DNA of 57,098 nucleotides. It comes from a virus. The position numbers were made by a program, and so were the translations under genes. How positions within the stretch are numbered: the stretch's first letter is position 1; each line of letters begins with the position of its first letter. The notes below the pieces were generated by a model, which made no database searches, was not told the origin of the DNA, and saw only the letters and a program-made list of their open reading frames with translations. Below, piece by piece: positions 48,101-56,217 of this stretch. Location: IMG/VR virus record IMGVR_UViG_3300042908_000950, positions 1-57,098 of that record. One strand, given 5' to 3'.

Positions 48101-50539
48101 AGTCCAGACTATAAATGCTCAATTGATTATGACAACGAAGTTTTGAGACCTAAGTTTGAAAGTAATGGCACTTTCTTATCAATTTCCAGTAACACACTGG
48201 CAGTAACCGGCAATTTACTCACTTTGTCTTATACTTCTGTTCCTTATATTACTCAGAATGTAGCATCAGGAATAATCAATGTAAATCCATTCAACGTGGT
48301 TGGCTTTATTGGATACGTAAAACTGGACAAAGAGTCTCCAAAATGGATAGATTTCAAAAAAGCTAAAGTTGTTTTGAATAAAGACAAAGATTTGGATAAC
48401 TATGTTTATTCAAACAACTTTGAAGGGACAAAATGGAACGACTGGGCTTTACTAGGTTTTTCAGAAGAAAATAATATAGTATACACATATTATTCAACTT
48501 CCGGACAAGAAATTCAAACAACATCCAGTGGTCTAGTAAGAGAAAATGATAGTAAACTGAACGATAATAGAGTTCTTTTATATGTCGCTAACACTACTAT
48601 CAACTTTGAACTTTTTGGAATGCGACCTAATACAGAGTTGACTGTTTACTTGGATTCTGTACATCTAGGTAGTTATTTGAACACTTATAATACAGTTTCT
48701 AATACTTACACAACGGAAGCACTGGTATCAAACACTAATGGTTATGCTAAAGGTCAACTAAAAATTCCTAATGATGATACCTTCAAGTTTACTTTTGGTG
48801 AGAATCATTTATATTTCTGCGATAATCGTTTAGGAATGGAATTAGCAGGCACCCTTGCGGAAACTTATTTTTATTCTGGTAAGAAGAAAAAGAAGAAAAA
48901 GAAGAAGAAACCTAAACAGCCTTTCCTAACAGTTGTTGGCGGAGAATTAACTGGTCCTTATATCGATAGTAATTCTCCATCATATACAACGGGTGTTTCA
49001 GTTGCTATTACTGCTGCTTCAAGTGGTGGCGGAAGATATGGTGGAAGCACCGACTATCAAAAAGCGGTTAACGATTTGACAGGAAGTTCATCATATACAC
49101 CACCTTCTTATGCAACTGTGGTATCTAATGCTAATGCTGCCGCTGATAAAATTGTACAGTTATATGAAAAGGAATTAGGAAGAAAACCAGATCAAGATGG
49201 TTATAATTATTGGGTATCTGTTGCAGCTGGAGGTGCTTCATTAGACAAGGTTGAACAAGCATTCAAGAACGAAGCTAAAAAAGAAAAATGTTCTGTTGGC
49301 GATCCGCTTGCACAAACATTCTTTGTAAATGAGTTCACGAATCCTGAAGGTATCTACGTTTCAAGCATCGATCTTTTCTTTGCTACAAAAGATACATCTG
49401 GAATTCCTGTCACCGTTGAACTTAGACCAACAGTCAATGGATTCCCAGATTCGGATTACGTAATACCAGGATCAACGGTAACGCTAAATCCATCCAGTGT
49501 AAACTTGCCAGTAACTGCAAATGTACCGGTAGCAACCACATTCACATTCAGTTCTCCAATTTTCTTAGAGCCTGGTGAATATTCTTTTGTTGTTGCTGCA
49601 AACTCAGACAAATATAATGTTTACATTGGTACGATTCTGAAGCAAAGAATTGATGGTACAGGACCAATTGTTTCTCAACCATACATTGGCTCATTCTTCA
49701 AATCTCAGAATGGTTCAACTTGGACAGCGGATCAAAACAGTGATATTTGTTTTATTCTGAAAAAGTGTGAATTTGCCACAGATACAACTCAAGTTGCTGT
49801 TTTGAATACTGAACAATTTGGTTACGAGCAGCAATATGATGCAGCAAGACTCACTATTCCTTATGATTCTGTGGCAACATCTGCAAATATTTCTTTTGAA
49901 TTGGCAACCAAAAATAATGGTGCAGCAGTTCTAAGCGATTACATTGGAATTATTCCTAACTCCAACATTATCTTAGATCAAAGAAAAGTTGCGAACACAG
50001 CAGCAGATGCAAACGTAAGAATATCGATGTTTACGACGAATCCAGATGTGTCACCATATGTTGATGTCTCGACTTCTACATATGTTGCAATCAAAAATCT
50101 GTTAGAAAGTCCAGTATCAGCAAATGTAACATCGTATCCTGAAACATTGTCATCGGGTGGTGGTGCAGCATCAAAATATCTTCTGAGAAAAGTTACACTG
50201 AATGATGGATTTGATGCGACTGCTCTCAGAGTTTATCTGCAACAAAACTTACCGCAGGGTTCTTCAATTCAAGTGTATTACCGTGCTGTAGCGGCAACCG
50301 ACTCGGATAAGATTGAGAACAAGCCTTGGATATTGATGGCGCCGAGTGGAGTATCTTCGGTAAATCAAAATGCTTCTGAATACTATGATTACGAATACAA
50401 GGTGAATAATGTTGCTTACACTTCAAGTGGAGTTACATATACAAACTTCAGAACATTTGCAATCAAGATTGTGTTCTTCTCTACAAATCCGGCGGCTGCA
50501 CCGACAGTCAAGAACCTGAGAGTGATTGCACTATCATGA
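45200..50539 (+). CDS. Large baseplate/tail protein (DUF4815-like) with poly-Lys and DUF4214-like segments
   Basis: A 1779-residue protein, the largest here. The N-terminus NPYYDDFDEDKNFHRILFRPGRAVQARELTQSQTILQNQIDRFG (positions 7-50) is typical of DUF4815 tail proteins of marine T4-like phages, which take the place of gp10-type peripheral baseplate proteins. Residues 1228-1237 are ten consecutive lysines, and residues about 1316-1360 match the DUF4214 pattern (IVQLYEKELGRKPDQDGYNYW). The C-terminal 400 residues are a beta-rich host-facing part. Probably forms the baseplate periphery linking to fibres. Confidence 0.8.
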   Translation: MALNFNTNPYYDDFDEDKNFHRILFRPGRAVQARELTQSQTILQNQIDRFGKHVFQEGSKVTGAETFDEQVFSVKLQSTYAGTAISISGYDNYFAVANSSNAVYKIKKAVVADDIDPNTLLLTFIKTSGISTLNSNGSIANSETLRIYSTDDLATANLVARANVSATESSTIARVFSVSEGVFFINGNFVQSNPETVIVSKYSDNANVTVGFDVEESIVTSSSDTSLLDPAVGASNYIAPGADRYKITLTLTTKEISANESIPSLTSSKYIEVARYRKGQLVKNVQNSEYSILADTLARRTYDESGDYKVEGLDPKIPDEKFADAANTNFVLDISPGKAYVRGYEIETVGVTELVLSKSRDTEIVSGYDVPAYYGNYFYVTSANGEIFNFSTASKLEIHSNNGNFGAATKIAEAYPRNIEYVSGNGSASVYKLQLFNIVKTSNTPIDLANTIIAGNTTSVNGTCNIDSSSITTRTLTGAYNSANPLINLSSSTGVTVGMAVSNPNAAEIRFPTYVTAVNGNQITISQAPVASNGAATLSFRSAYLTDTNYDSSVFESSYDVVKEFSQVNYYTKRVFKSVSFTAGVGSVQTNDGTERFASATGGNKQENYAICIRTPASAYSRGQWVDLSSNTYFSLPSPSVGSPATLNINLADTGFNGTADILTTIDITAAARRTKTLVTGVRKFINQYTANTLSLGFADVVNVSAIYISDSTTNSANANANVNVVGSFTIDYGQRDGFYDHATIKVNNDATVNSGNVLIIFDRYSHSGTGFFDTLSYPTYNTIPTYTKTDGTVIDLRDSVDFRPIRVSDASSNVYSNLAISFSSQQIVDSVLGAVDTTVEYYLSRTDKVVLRKNGTFKVISGVSALNNPPTPNDEVDAMTLYTLKVDPYTYSTSNVDITIQNNRRYTMKDIGALDTRLTRVEYYTALNLLEKDVATTTYFDDQDNRLFNNGFIVDSFKGHGVGDVFSPDYKCSIDYDNEVLRPKFESNGTFLSISSNTLAVTGNLLTLSYTSVPYITQNVASGIINVNPFNVVGFIGYVKLDKESPKWIDFKKAKVVLNKDKDLDNYVYSNNFEGTKWNDWALLGFSEENNIVYTYYSTSGQEIQTTSSGLVRENDSKLNDNRVLLYVANTTINFELFGMRPNTELTVYLDSVHLGSYLNTYNTVSNTYTTEALVSNTNGYAKGQLKIPNDDTFKFTFGENHLYFCDNRLGMELAGTLAETYFYSGKKKKKKKKKKPKQPFLTVVGGELTGPYIDSNSPSYTTGVSVAITAASSGGGRYGGSTDYQKAVNDLTGSSSYTPPSYATVVSNANAAADKIVQLYEKELGRKPDQDGYNYWVSVAAGGASLDKVEQAFKNEAKKEKCSVGDPLAQTFFVNEFTNPEGIYVSSIDLFFATKDTSGIPVTVELRPTVNGFPDSDYVIPGSTVTLNPSSVNLPVTANVPVATTFTFSSPIFLEPGEYSFVVAANSDKYNVYIGTILKQRIDGTGPIVSQPYIGSFFKSQNGSTWTADQNSDICFILKKCEFATDTTQVAVLNTEQFGYEQQYDAARLTIPYDSVATSANISFELATKNNGAAVLSDYIGIIPNSNIILDQRKVANTAADANVRISMFTTNPDVSPYVDVSTSTYVAIKNLLESPVSANVTSYPETLSSGGGAASKYLLRKVTLNDGFDATALRVYLQQNLPQGSSIQVYYRAVAATDSDKIENKPWILMAPSGVSSVNQNASEYYDYEYKVNNVAYTSSGVTYTNFRTFAIKIVFFSTNPAAAPTVKNLRVIALS
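48881..48910 (+). repeat. (AAR)10 poly-lysine tract
   Basis: Ten consecutive AAG/AAA lysine codons inside the large tail gene. Such a purine run is prone to slippage and to ribosome pausing. Confidence 0.9.
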
Positions 50540-50745
50540 TGCATAAAGTAAAAGACCATAAAAATCTTTTGAGAGATCCTTTCAACAATGCAATAATTAG
50601 CGTTGACAGGGAAACTTTGATGGAACACAGAAATAAAAACAAAGTGAAAGATGAGATTCAACATCTCAATGAAGAGATAGCGTCTTTGAAAAATGATTTT
50701 CAAGAAATCAAGTTTTTGTTGCAACAGATTGTAAATAGAGGATAA
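50536..50745 (+). CDS. Small coiled-coil protein after the large tail gene
   Basis: A 69-residue protein starting at ATG 50536 (ATGATG overlapping the preceding stop). HKNLLRDPFNNAIISVDRETLMEHRNK followed by a heptad-rich helix (IQHLNEEIASLKNDFQEIKFLLQQI). I recall similar small proteins at this place in marine T4-like phages. Probable trimeric or dimeric coiled coil in the tail. Function unknown. Confidence 0.7.
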   Translation: MMHKVKDHKNLLRDPFNNAIISVDRETLMEHRNKNKVKDEIQHLNEEIASLKNDFQEIKFLLQQIVNRG

Positions 50746-50747
50746 AA

Positions 50748-50963
50748 ATGCCAGCGAATATTAATCAAGTAACTACCGCAAATACTTTCCAGCAGTGGCT
50801 TGTTTCAACACAAGACCTGATTGCAGTTGCGAATAATCTGACAAACGGTGTCGGTGGCACGTTTTATGCTAACACAAACTTAGTTGTTGGTGGAGACTTT
50901 ACTGTAACTGGAAATAACTCTATTGTTGATGATGCCCTTGCTTTTGCTATCGCTTTGGGTTGA
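50748..50963 (+). CDS. Small fibre-type structural protein
   Basis: A 71-residue protein: INQVTTANTFQQWLVSTQDLIAVANNLTNG then FYANTNLVVGGDFTVTGNNSIVDD. This looks like the N-terminal attachment segment of a longer phage fibre (helix plus G-D-x-x-V-x-G-N beta repeat), here as a free-standing gene. Starts 2 bp after the previous stop. Confidence 0.65.
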   Translation: MPANINQVTTANTFQQWLVSTQDLIAVANNLTNGVGGTFYANTNLVVGGDFTVTGNNSIVDDALAFAIALG

Positions 50964-50970
50964 ATAAATA
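50963..50970 (+). promoter_or_regulatory. T4-type late promoter for the second fibre block
   Basis: AATAAATA overlapping the end of the preceding gene, 22 bp before ATG 50993 and followed by AGAGGA. Confidence 0.65.
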
Positions 50971-50992
50971 CTGAAGAAAAACAGAGGATTTA

Positions 50993-51325
50993 ATGGCTAA
51001 TACTTTCAAAAATCAAACACTCAAAGCTGCTGGAACAACAGCGCAGAATGCTTATGCAGCTGGTGCTGGCGTACAAGCAACGGTAATTGGTATGACAATT
51101 GCCAACATTACTGCTACACCAATTTCTGCAAATGTCATTCTAAGTGGAGGCAATATTACTGGTAATGTTTATCTGGTCAAAGAAGCGACAGTGGCACCTG
51201 GTGGTGCTTTAGTGCCAGTCGGCGGCGATCAAAAACTAGTGCTTGAATCAGGTGACTATCTACAAGTCAACACTTCAATCGCATCATCAGCAGACGTTAT
51301 TGTTTCAATTCTGGAGATTACCTAA
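50993..51325 (+). CDS. Conserved tail-associated beta protein
   Basis: A 110-residue protein of a family I recall as widespread in marine phages: MANTFKNQTLKAAGTTAQNAYAAG, VIGMTIANITATPISANVIL, LVKEATVAPGGALVPVGGDQKLVLESGDYLQV (positions 61-92) and SSADVIVSILEIT. An all-beta fold is expected. Position in a fibre block suggests a decoration or fibre-connector role. Stop overlaps the next start (TAATG). Confidence 0.7.
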   Translation: MANTFKNQTLKAAGTTAQNAYAAGAGVQATVIGMTIANITATPISANVILSGGNITGNVYLVKEATVAPGGALVPVGGDQKLVLESGDYLQVNTSIASSADVIVSILEIT

Positions 51326-51993
51326 TGGCATATATTGGCAATAGCCCTGAAGTCAACGTTTTTACTGCTAAAGTAGACAAGTTTAGCGGTACAGGTGCTT
51401 GCACTCAGTTCACTTTGTCAAGAACTATTGATGATGCCAATGCGATTTTAGTTGTTGTCAACAGTGTATTACAAACACCAATAGCATCGTATAATGTTTC
51501 TTCAGGTATTGTTACATTTACTGAAGCGCCATCTCTAGGAACAGAAAACATTTTGGTGAACTATACATCACCAATTACACTGACGTTCAATCAAGTTTCT
51601 GCAAGTCAACTTCAAGCAAATGCAGTTACTACAGGAGCACTTGCAGATAACTCTGTGACGAGCAGTAAGATTGCACCAGGAACAGTGATTGCATCAGATA
51701 TTGCAGATGGTAGTGTTACGGGTGTAAAACTAGGTGTGACTTCGGTAAGTGGAAATAACATTACAGAAAATTCAATTCGTGCTAATAATATTGTTGCAGG
51801 TACAATCACAGGTAATCTAATTGCAGATGGTGCAATTACTGGTAATGAATTGGCTGAAGGTATTATTCGTGCTAACAATATTGTTGAGGGAACAATTACA
51901 GGTAATCTAATCGCAGATAATGCAATCTCTGGAAATAACATCGTATCACCTCCAGACATATTTGATGATGCATTTTTATTTGGTGGAATGTAA
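51325..51993 (+). CDS. Fibre protein with SGNNI repeats (paralogue)
   Basis: A 222-residue protein. Residues 1-95 form a beta domain (MAYIGNSPEVNVFTAKVDKFSGTG; ILVVVNSVLQTP; VNYTSP). Residues about 115-205 are tandem motifs such as SVSGNNITENSIRANNIVAGTITGNLIADGAITGN. It is a full paralogue of the protein at 56218, and the repeats also match the protein at 13621. Likely a slender trimeric beta-repeat fibre. Confidence 0.78.
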   Translation: MAYIGNSPEVNVFTAKVDKFSGTGACTQFTLSRTIDDANAILVVVNSVLQTPIASYNVSSGIVTFTEAPSLGTENILVNYTSPITLTFNQVSASQLQANAVTTGALADNSVTSSKIAPGTVIASDIADGSVTGVKLGVTSVSGNNITENSIRANNIVAGTITGNLIADGAITGNELAEGIIRANNIVEGTITGNLIADNAISGNNIVSPPDIFDDAFLFGGM

Positions 51994-52011
51994 ACAAAGG
52001 AAAACTAACAA

Positions 52012-52350
52012 ATGGCAAGAGCATATAAAATTTTAGGACAAAGAAATCCGACAGCAAATGTACTCAGCACTCTTTACACAGTGCCAGCGGGCAATTCTGC
52101 TATCATTTCATCAATCACTGTAGCAAACCTGGATGAAGGCGCTGCAAACGGTGGTGCATTTAGAATTGCAGCTAACGCTTCAGGTGTTGCTGTGGCAAAT
52201 GCAAACTATCTTGCATACAGTGTCAATGTGCCAGGAAGAGATACAGTTACGCTGACTTTGGGTGTTACTCTCAATGCAGGCTCTATTGTTTCTGTCAATG
52301 CAAACAGTTCACTCTTATCGTTCTCCGCATTTGGCACTGAAGTCTACTAA
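52012..52350 (+). CDS. Small beta-rich tail protein
   Basis: A 112-residue protein: ARAYKILGQRNPTANVLSTLYTVPAGNSAIISSITVANLDEG, ending LNAGSIVSVNANSSLLSFSAFGTEVY (positions about 2-43 and 87-112). All-beta, with the VANLD motif also in the partial protein at 56793, so the two are probably related. I recall similar proteins next to fibre genes in marine phages. Function unknown. AAAGGAAAAC precedes ATG 52012. Confidence 0.65.
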   Translation: MARAYKILGQRNPTANVLSTLYTVPAGNSAIISSITVANLDEGAANGGAFRIAANASGVAVANANYLAYSVNVPGRDTVTLTLGVTLNAGSIVSVNANSSLLSFSAFGTEVY

Positions 52351-52352
52351 GA

Positions 52353-55244
52353 ATGAGCCTAAAAAGAGCCACTGTAGGTACTCTTCAGAGTAAAAAGTTA
52401 TCAACATATAAGTTCAGTTCAAATCGACTGAGCCTTAGACGTTTTCCTTTTCCTTCGGCACCTGCAATTCGTAATTACATCGAAGAAGTATTTTCGACGT
52501 ACTTGTATACAGGCACTGGAGCCTCCCAAAACATTACTAACGAAATTGATTTGTTGGGTAAAGGTGGATTAGTTTGGATCAAAGGCAGAAGTACGGCAAC
52601 TAGTAATTTTTTGTTTGATACAGAACGAGGCGTTACGGATGAGATAAACAGCGACACGACTGGTGCAGAGGTTTCTCTTGCCAATAGCCTGACTGCATTT
52701 AACGCTAATGGATTTACGGTCGATAGTGCAACTGGAATAGGTGTAAACAATGCTCGTTATACATCATGGACATTCCGCCAGCAGCCAAATTTCTTTGATG
52801 TTGTGACGTTTACTCAACCCGGAGTTGCTTCTGGATTGCTAACAGTGAACCATTCTTTAGGTTCCATTCCGGGATGTATTTTTATTAAACGGACAAACGG
52901 TACTGGGAACTGGCAGGTTTACCATCGAAGTACAGCTTCTCAATATTTCTATCTAAATGATACGGCCGCAGCGATTTCTGGAACGGTGTGTGAAAACGTT
53001 ACCAGCACATCATTTGACTTTAATTTGTCCAATTTTGGTGGTGTGGCAGGAAGCACATACGTTGCATACGTATTCGCTCACAATGCAGGTGGCTTTGGTC
53101 TTACTGGCACGGACAATGTGATTAGTTGTGGAAGCTATACTTCGACAACAGGTGCTACGCAAGACATAAATCTTGGTTATGAGCCACAATGGATATATGT
53201 TAGAAGCACTACATCAGGTGCGGTTACTGGTGGATTTATATTTGATGTTATACGTGAAATGACTTTAGCGGACAATTCATATGTCTATGCGAATTCTGTT
53301 GACGCAGAAGCAAGTTTCGGTGCTTCATGGATACGACCAACTGCCACTGGATTTACTGTTTCCAGTGCATTAAATGGAGGTGGAACTGCTGGATATAACT
53401 TTGCCTACATCGCCATTCGTCGTGGTCCGATGAGAACACCAACAGATGCTAGTAAAGTGTTTCAGCCTTTTGTATACACCGGAACAAACGTAGATAATAG
53501 ATTAGTTCCTACTGGCATTTTGACAGACATGATTATGGCTCGTCAAAGAGATACGACGGGCATCTCGGGCATGGTGATGGGTGATAGATTAAGAGGAAAC
53601 CAATATTTGGAGACTGGCGCCACGGCGCCAGGTGTTACCGACGCAGATTCCTTGATGACGCCGACAGTAGGATACGGCAATTCTTTCTCTGCGATGAATG
53701 GTTTTGGTGTCGGTAATGATGGAATAGCGGATTTGAATGCAAGCACTGTTGCTAGTAACCAAGTAGTGGAAGCGTTTGCACGTGCGCCAGGATTTTTTGA
53801 TGTTGTGACCTACACCGGTAGTGGTGTAACTCGAACAGTCCCACATAACCTCGGTGCGGTTCCGCAGATGATGTGGATCAAATCATCAACCGGAACTCGG
53901 GACTGGATTGTTTACACCAACACACTTGGGCCGACTGCTTGGTTAAATTTGAACAGTCAAAGTCAACCTGAGGGTGGTGTCACCGCATTTAACAATACTG
54001 CACCGACGGCATCAGTGTTTACTGTTGGCACACTGACGGGCGTTAACGATTCGGCTGCGAGTCTAGTAGCATATTTGTTTGGCTCAGTGCCGGGCGTATC
54101 AAAAGTATCCTATTACGTCGGCAAAGGTTCGGGTAATACAAATCAAGTGGACTGCGGGTTTACATCAGGCGCTCGGTTCATTTTAATCAGGTCTTTACTA
54201 ACAAGTGGTCTTACGTATGTGTACGATAGTGCCAGAGGTATCGTCGCAGGAAATGATCCTTGGTTTGCCCTTAATTCAAACACTGCTGAAAACACTTCTA
54301 CTGATTACATAGACCCATACTCATTAGGGTTTGAAATAACCAGCACAGCACCTGAGAATCTTAATGGGTCATACGCCGATAATTGGGAGGTGCAAGCTGC
54401 TGTTGCAGGTACTCTTGATATTTTAGACATCATGTACGAGAATGGTTATTGGGTGTTTGGGGATTCAGGTAATAACATCAGATACTCTACTTCCGGGTAT
54501 TCGTGGACTACAACCTCCGCAGTTCTCACTGGTGTCAGCACGGCTATCAATGGTGTGGCCTATGGTAATGGCCTTTATTTAGCTGTTGGTGACGGTGGGA
54601 GAATATCCACCTCCTCCAACCTAACGACTTGGACTACAAGAACTAGTGGTACAGCGAGTAATTTGACGAGTGCTGCTTACGCATTCGGTAAATATTGGGC
54701 ATGTGGTGTAAGTGGAACAGTAGTTTCTTCGACCGATGGTGTTACTTGGTCAACGGTATCAATCGGCACTGCTCAAACTTTAAATGTCGTCAAATTATTA
54801 AATGGAATTCTTGTATTCGCAGGTAACAACGGTGCATTGGTTTCCTCAGCTGACGGTATTAACTTTACAGTTCAAAACACTGGCGGCGCTACCGACGATT
54901 ATTATGCCATCGCTTATGGAAATAACCTTTACGTAGCGATGGGTAATAGTGGAGTCACAAGAACATCACCAGATTTGATCACATGGACAAGCAGAAGCCC
55001 TGGCGCCTTGTCTGGCAATAACATCCGAGGCGTTGTTTGGACGGATAATAGATTTGTTGCAGTCGCCACGGCAGGTGAGACTGGTTATTCCTCTGACGGA
55101 ATTACTTGGTCAACCGGCGGATCCGCCGGCAGCACTCCGCCGCTTTTATGTGTTGCATATGGAAACGAGATGTGTATACTAGGAAACGGTGATGGCGATA
55201 TCTACGTATCAAACCCAAAATTTATTTACATGGCAATCGCATAA
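52353..55244 (+). CDS. Fibre/receptor-binding protein with inserted beta-propeller
   Basis: A 963-residue paralogue of the protein at 17583: EEVFSTYLYTGTG, GGLVWIKGRS, LTAFNANGFTVD, SWTFRQQPNFFDVVTF, AGGFGLTGTDNVISCGSY, and FARAPGFFDVVTYTGSGVTRTVPHNLG. Near the end both have ITSTAPENLNGS / ISSTAPAAINGS. Here about 280 residues (about 675-955) are then inserted before the final strand FIYMAIA. The insert has six or so repeats of the form YGNGLYLAVGDGGRISTSSNLTTWTTR with S-x-D-G-x-x-W Asp-box turns, a BNR/HCF136-type beta-propeller. Likely receptor recognition. Confidence 0.82.
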   Translation: MSLKRATVGTLQSKKLSTYKFSSNRLSLRRFPFPSAPAIRNYIEEVFSTYLYTGTGASQNITNEIDLLGKGGLVWIKGRSTATSNFLFDTERGVTDEINSDTTGAEVSLANSLTAFNANGFTVDSATGIGVNNARYTSWTFRQQPNFFDVVTFTQPGVASGLLTVNHSLGSIPGCIFIKRTNGTGNWQVYHRSTASQYFYLNDTAAAISGTVCENVTSTSFDFNLSNFGGVAGSTYVAYVFAHNAGGFGLTGTDNVISCGSYTSTTGATQDINLGYEPQWIYVRSTTSGAVTGGFIFDVIREMTLADNSYVYANSVDAEASFGASWIRPTATGFTVSSALNGGGTAGYNFAYIAIRRGPMRTPTDASKVFQPFVYTGTNVDNRLVPTGILTDMIMARQRDTTGISGMVMGDRLRGNQYLETGATAPGVTDADSLMTPTVGYGNSFSAMNGFGVGNDGIADLNASTVASNQVVEAFARAPGFFDVVTYTGSGVTRTVPHNLGAVPQMMWIKSSTGTRDWIVYTNTLGPTAWLNLNSQSQPEGGVTAFNNTAPTASVFTVGTLTGVNDSAASLVAYLFGSVPGVSKVSYYVGKGSGNTNQVDCGFTSGARFILIRSLLTSGLTYVYDSARGIVAGNDPWFALNSNTAENTSTDYIDPYSLGFEITSTAPENLNGSYADNWEVQAAVAGTLDILDIMYENGYWVFGDSGNNIRYSTSGYSWTTTSAVLTGVSTAINGVAYGNGLYLAVGDGGRISTSSNLTTWTTRTSGTASNLTSAAYAFGKYWACGVSGTVVSSTDGVTWSTVSIGTAQTLNVVKLLNGILVFAGNNGALVSSADGINFTVQNTGGATDDYYAIAYGNNLYVAMGNSGVTRTSPDLITWTSRSPGALSGNNIRGVVWTDNRFVAVATAGETGYSSDGITWSTGGSAGSTPPLLCVAYGNEMCILGNGDGDIYVSNPKFIYMAIA
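55114..55129. repeat. 16-bp GC palindrome in propeller coding region
   Basis: CCGGCGGATCCGCCGG, a perfect palindrome inside the last propeller repeat, clearly GC-richer than its surroundings. Confidence 0.85.
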
Positions 55245-55269
55245 AACAATTTTTCAATAGGAAACAATC

Positions 55270-55749
55270 ATGGGATACAGATTACAATCAACAGGCGAAT
55301 ACTTTGCAACAGATCAAGCTCTACGTGGCACTTTGCCACATGCTCCTTTTCCAATTACTCTTGAATGGATGGAAGCAAATGGCGTTGATTCTGTATTTGA
55401 AGGACCACAAGCATCTGGTGGCACAGTTTATCAATACAGTCAATTTGCTGGCATTGAACAGCAAGAAGATGGAAAATGGTACACTAAGTATGTACTAGGA
55501 CCAATCTTCACTGACAATGAAGAAAAAACTGCTGCTGAACAAGAAGCAGAATATAAAGCAAGAAAAGATGCCGAGCAAGCAAGTGCTGTTCGTCAGACAC
55601 GCAATCAAAGACTGTCGCAATCTGATTGGACACAATTGGAAGATTCAACTGCTGATAAAGCAGCATGGGCTACATATCGTCAAGCACTGCGTGACATTTC
55701 TGAGCAAGAAGGCTTCCCTTGGACTATTCAGTGGCCAGAACAGCCATAA
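55270..55749 (+). CDS. Tail fibre assembly-type protein
   Basis: A 159-residue protein. The N-terminus resembles virion-associated proteins (YRLQSTGEYFATDQALR). The C-terminus RQTRNQRLSQSDWTQLEDSTADKAAWATYRQALRDISEQEGFPWTIQWPEQP (positions about 107-159) is the standard ending of phage tail-fibre assembly chaperones (LxxsDWtqlxD...W..YRqaLRdi). It probably helps fold the adjacent propeller fibre. AGGAAAC precedes ATG 55270. Confidence 0.8.
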   Translation: MGYRLQSTGEYFATDQALRGTLPHAPFPITLEWMEANGVDSVFEGPQASGGTVYQYSQFAGIEQQEDGKWYTKYVLGPIFTDNEEKTAAEQEAEYKARKDAEQASAVRQTRNQRLSQSDWTQLEDSTADKAAWATYRQALRDISEQEGFPWTIQWPEQP

Positions 55750-55777
55750 GTAAATACATAAAATGAAAGGTGATTGA

Positions 55778-56197
55778 ATGAATAACGAAGAAATATTTTA
55801 TTCGCAGTTTTTGATTGATCATGAAAATAAAAAGTTTTCATGTAACCCACAATCAGCAATTCGTGCGCTTAGACCAACTGCAAAGTATGGTTTATCACAA
55901 CAAGATGGTAATTATATTTTTGGTGAGTGGCAAGATGAAGAAGGATTGTCACCACCAACACAAGAAGAAATAGAAGAAGAATTAGAGTTTCAACAAAGAT
56001 TTTGTGATTACTGGCAACACTTTTATGATCGGTATCAAGCATATCCTGACATCACAGTATTATTCAATATGTTGTGGAATGCAATTGATAAAGAGCAGAT
56101 TCCAGGAAAAGAATCAGACTTTTATCGTACAATCAAATTGGTGAACGAACAATATCCTGCACCTGATGGTGAACCGCCATCAAGGTCAAATAAATAA
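55778..56197 (+). CDS. Hypothetical protein in fibre block
   Basis: A 139-residue acidic protein. N-terminal FYSQFLIDHENKKFSCNPQSAIRALRPTAKYGLS, then PPTQEEIEEELEFQQRF and an aromatic helix. The residues PPTxEEIxxE also occur in fibre assembly proteins, so a chaperone role is possible but weakly supported. AAAGG lies before ATG 55778. Its last codons overlap the next late promoter. Confidence 0.65.
   Translation: MNNEEIFYSQFLIDHENKKFSCNPQSAIRALRPTAKYGLSQQDGNYIFGEWQDEEGLSPPTQEEIEEELEFQQRFCDYWQHFYDRYQAYPDITVLFNMLWNAIDKEQIPGKESDFYRTIKLVNEQYPAPDGEPPSRSNK
56189..56196 (+). promoter_or_regulatory. T4-type late promoter
   Basis: AATAAATA overlapping the preceding stop codon, 21 bp before ATG 56218, with CAGGAA between. 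Confidence 0.6.
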
Positions 56198-56217
56198 AGT
56201 AAAAACAGGAATATAAA

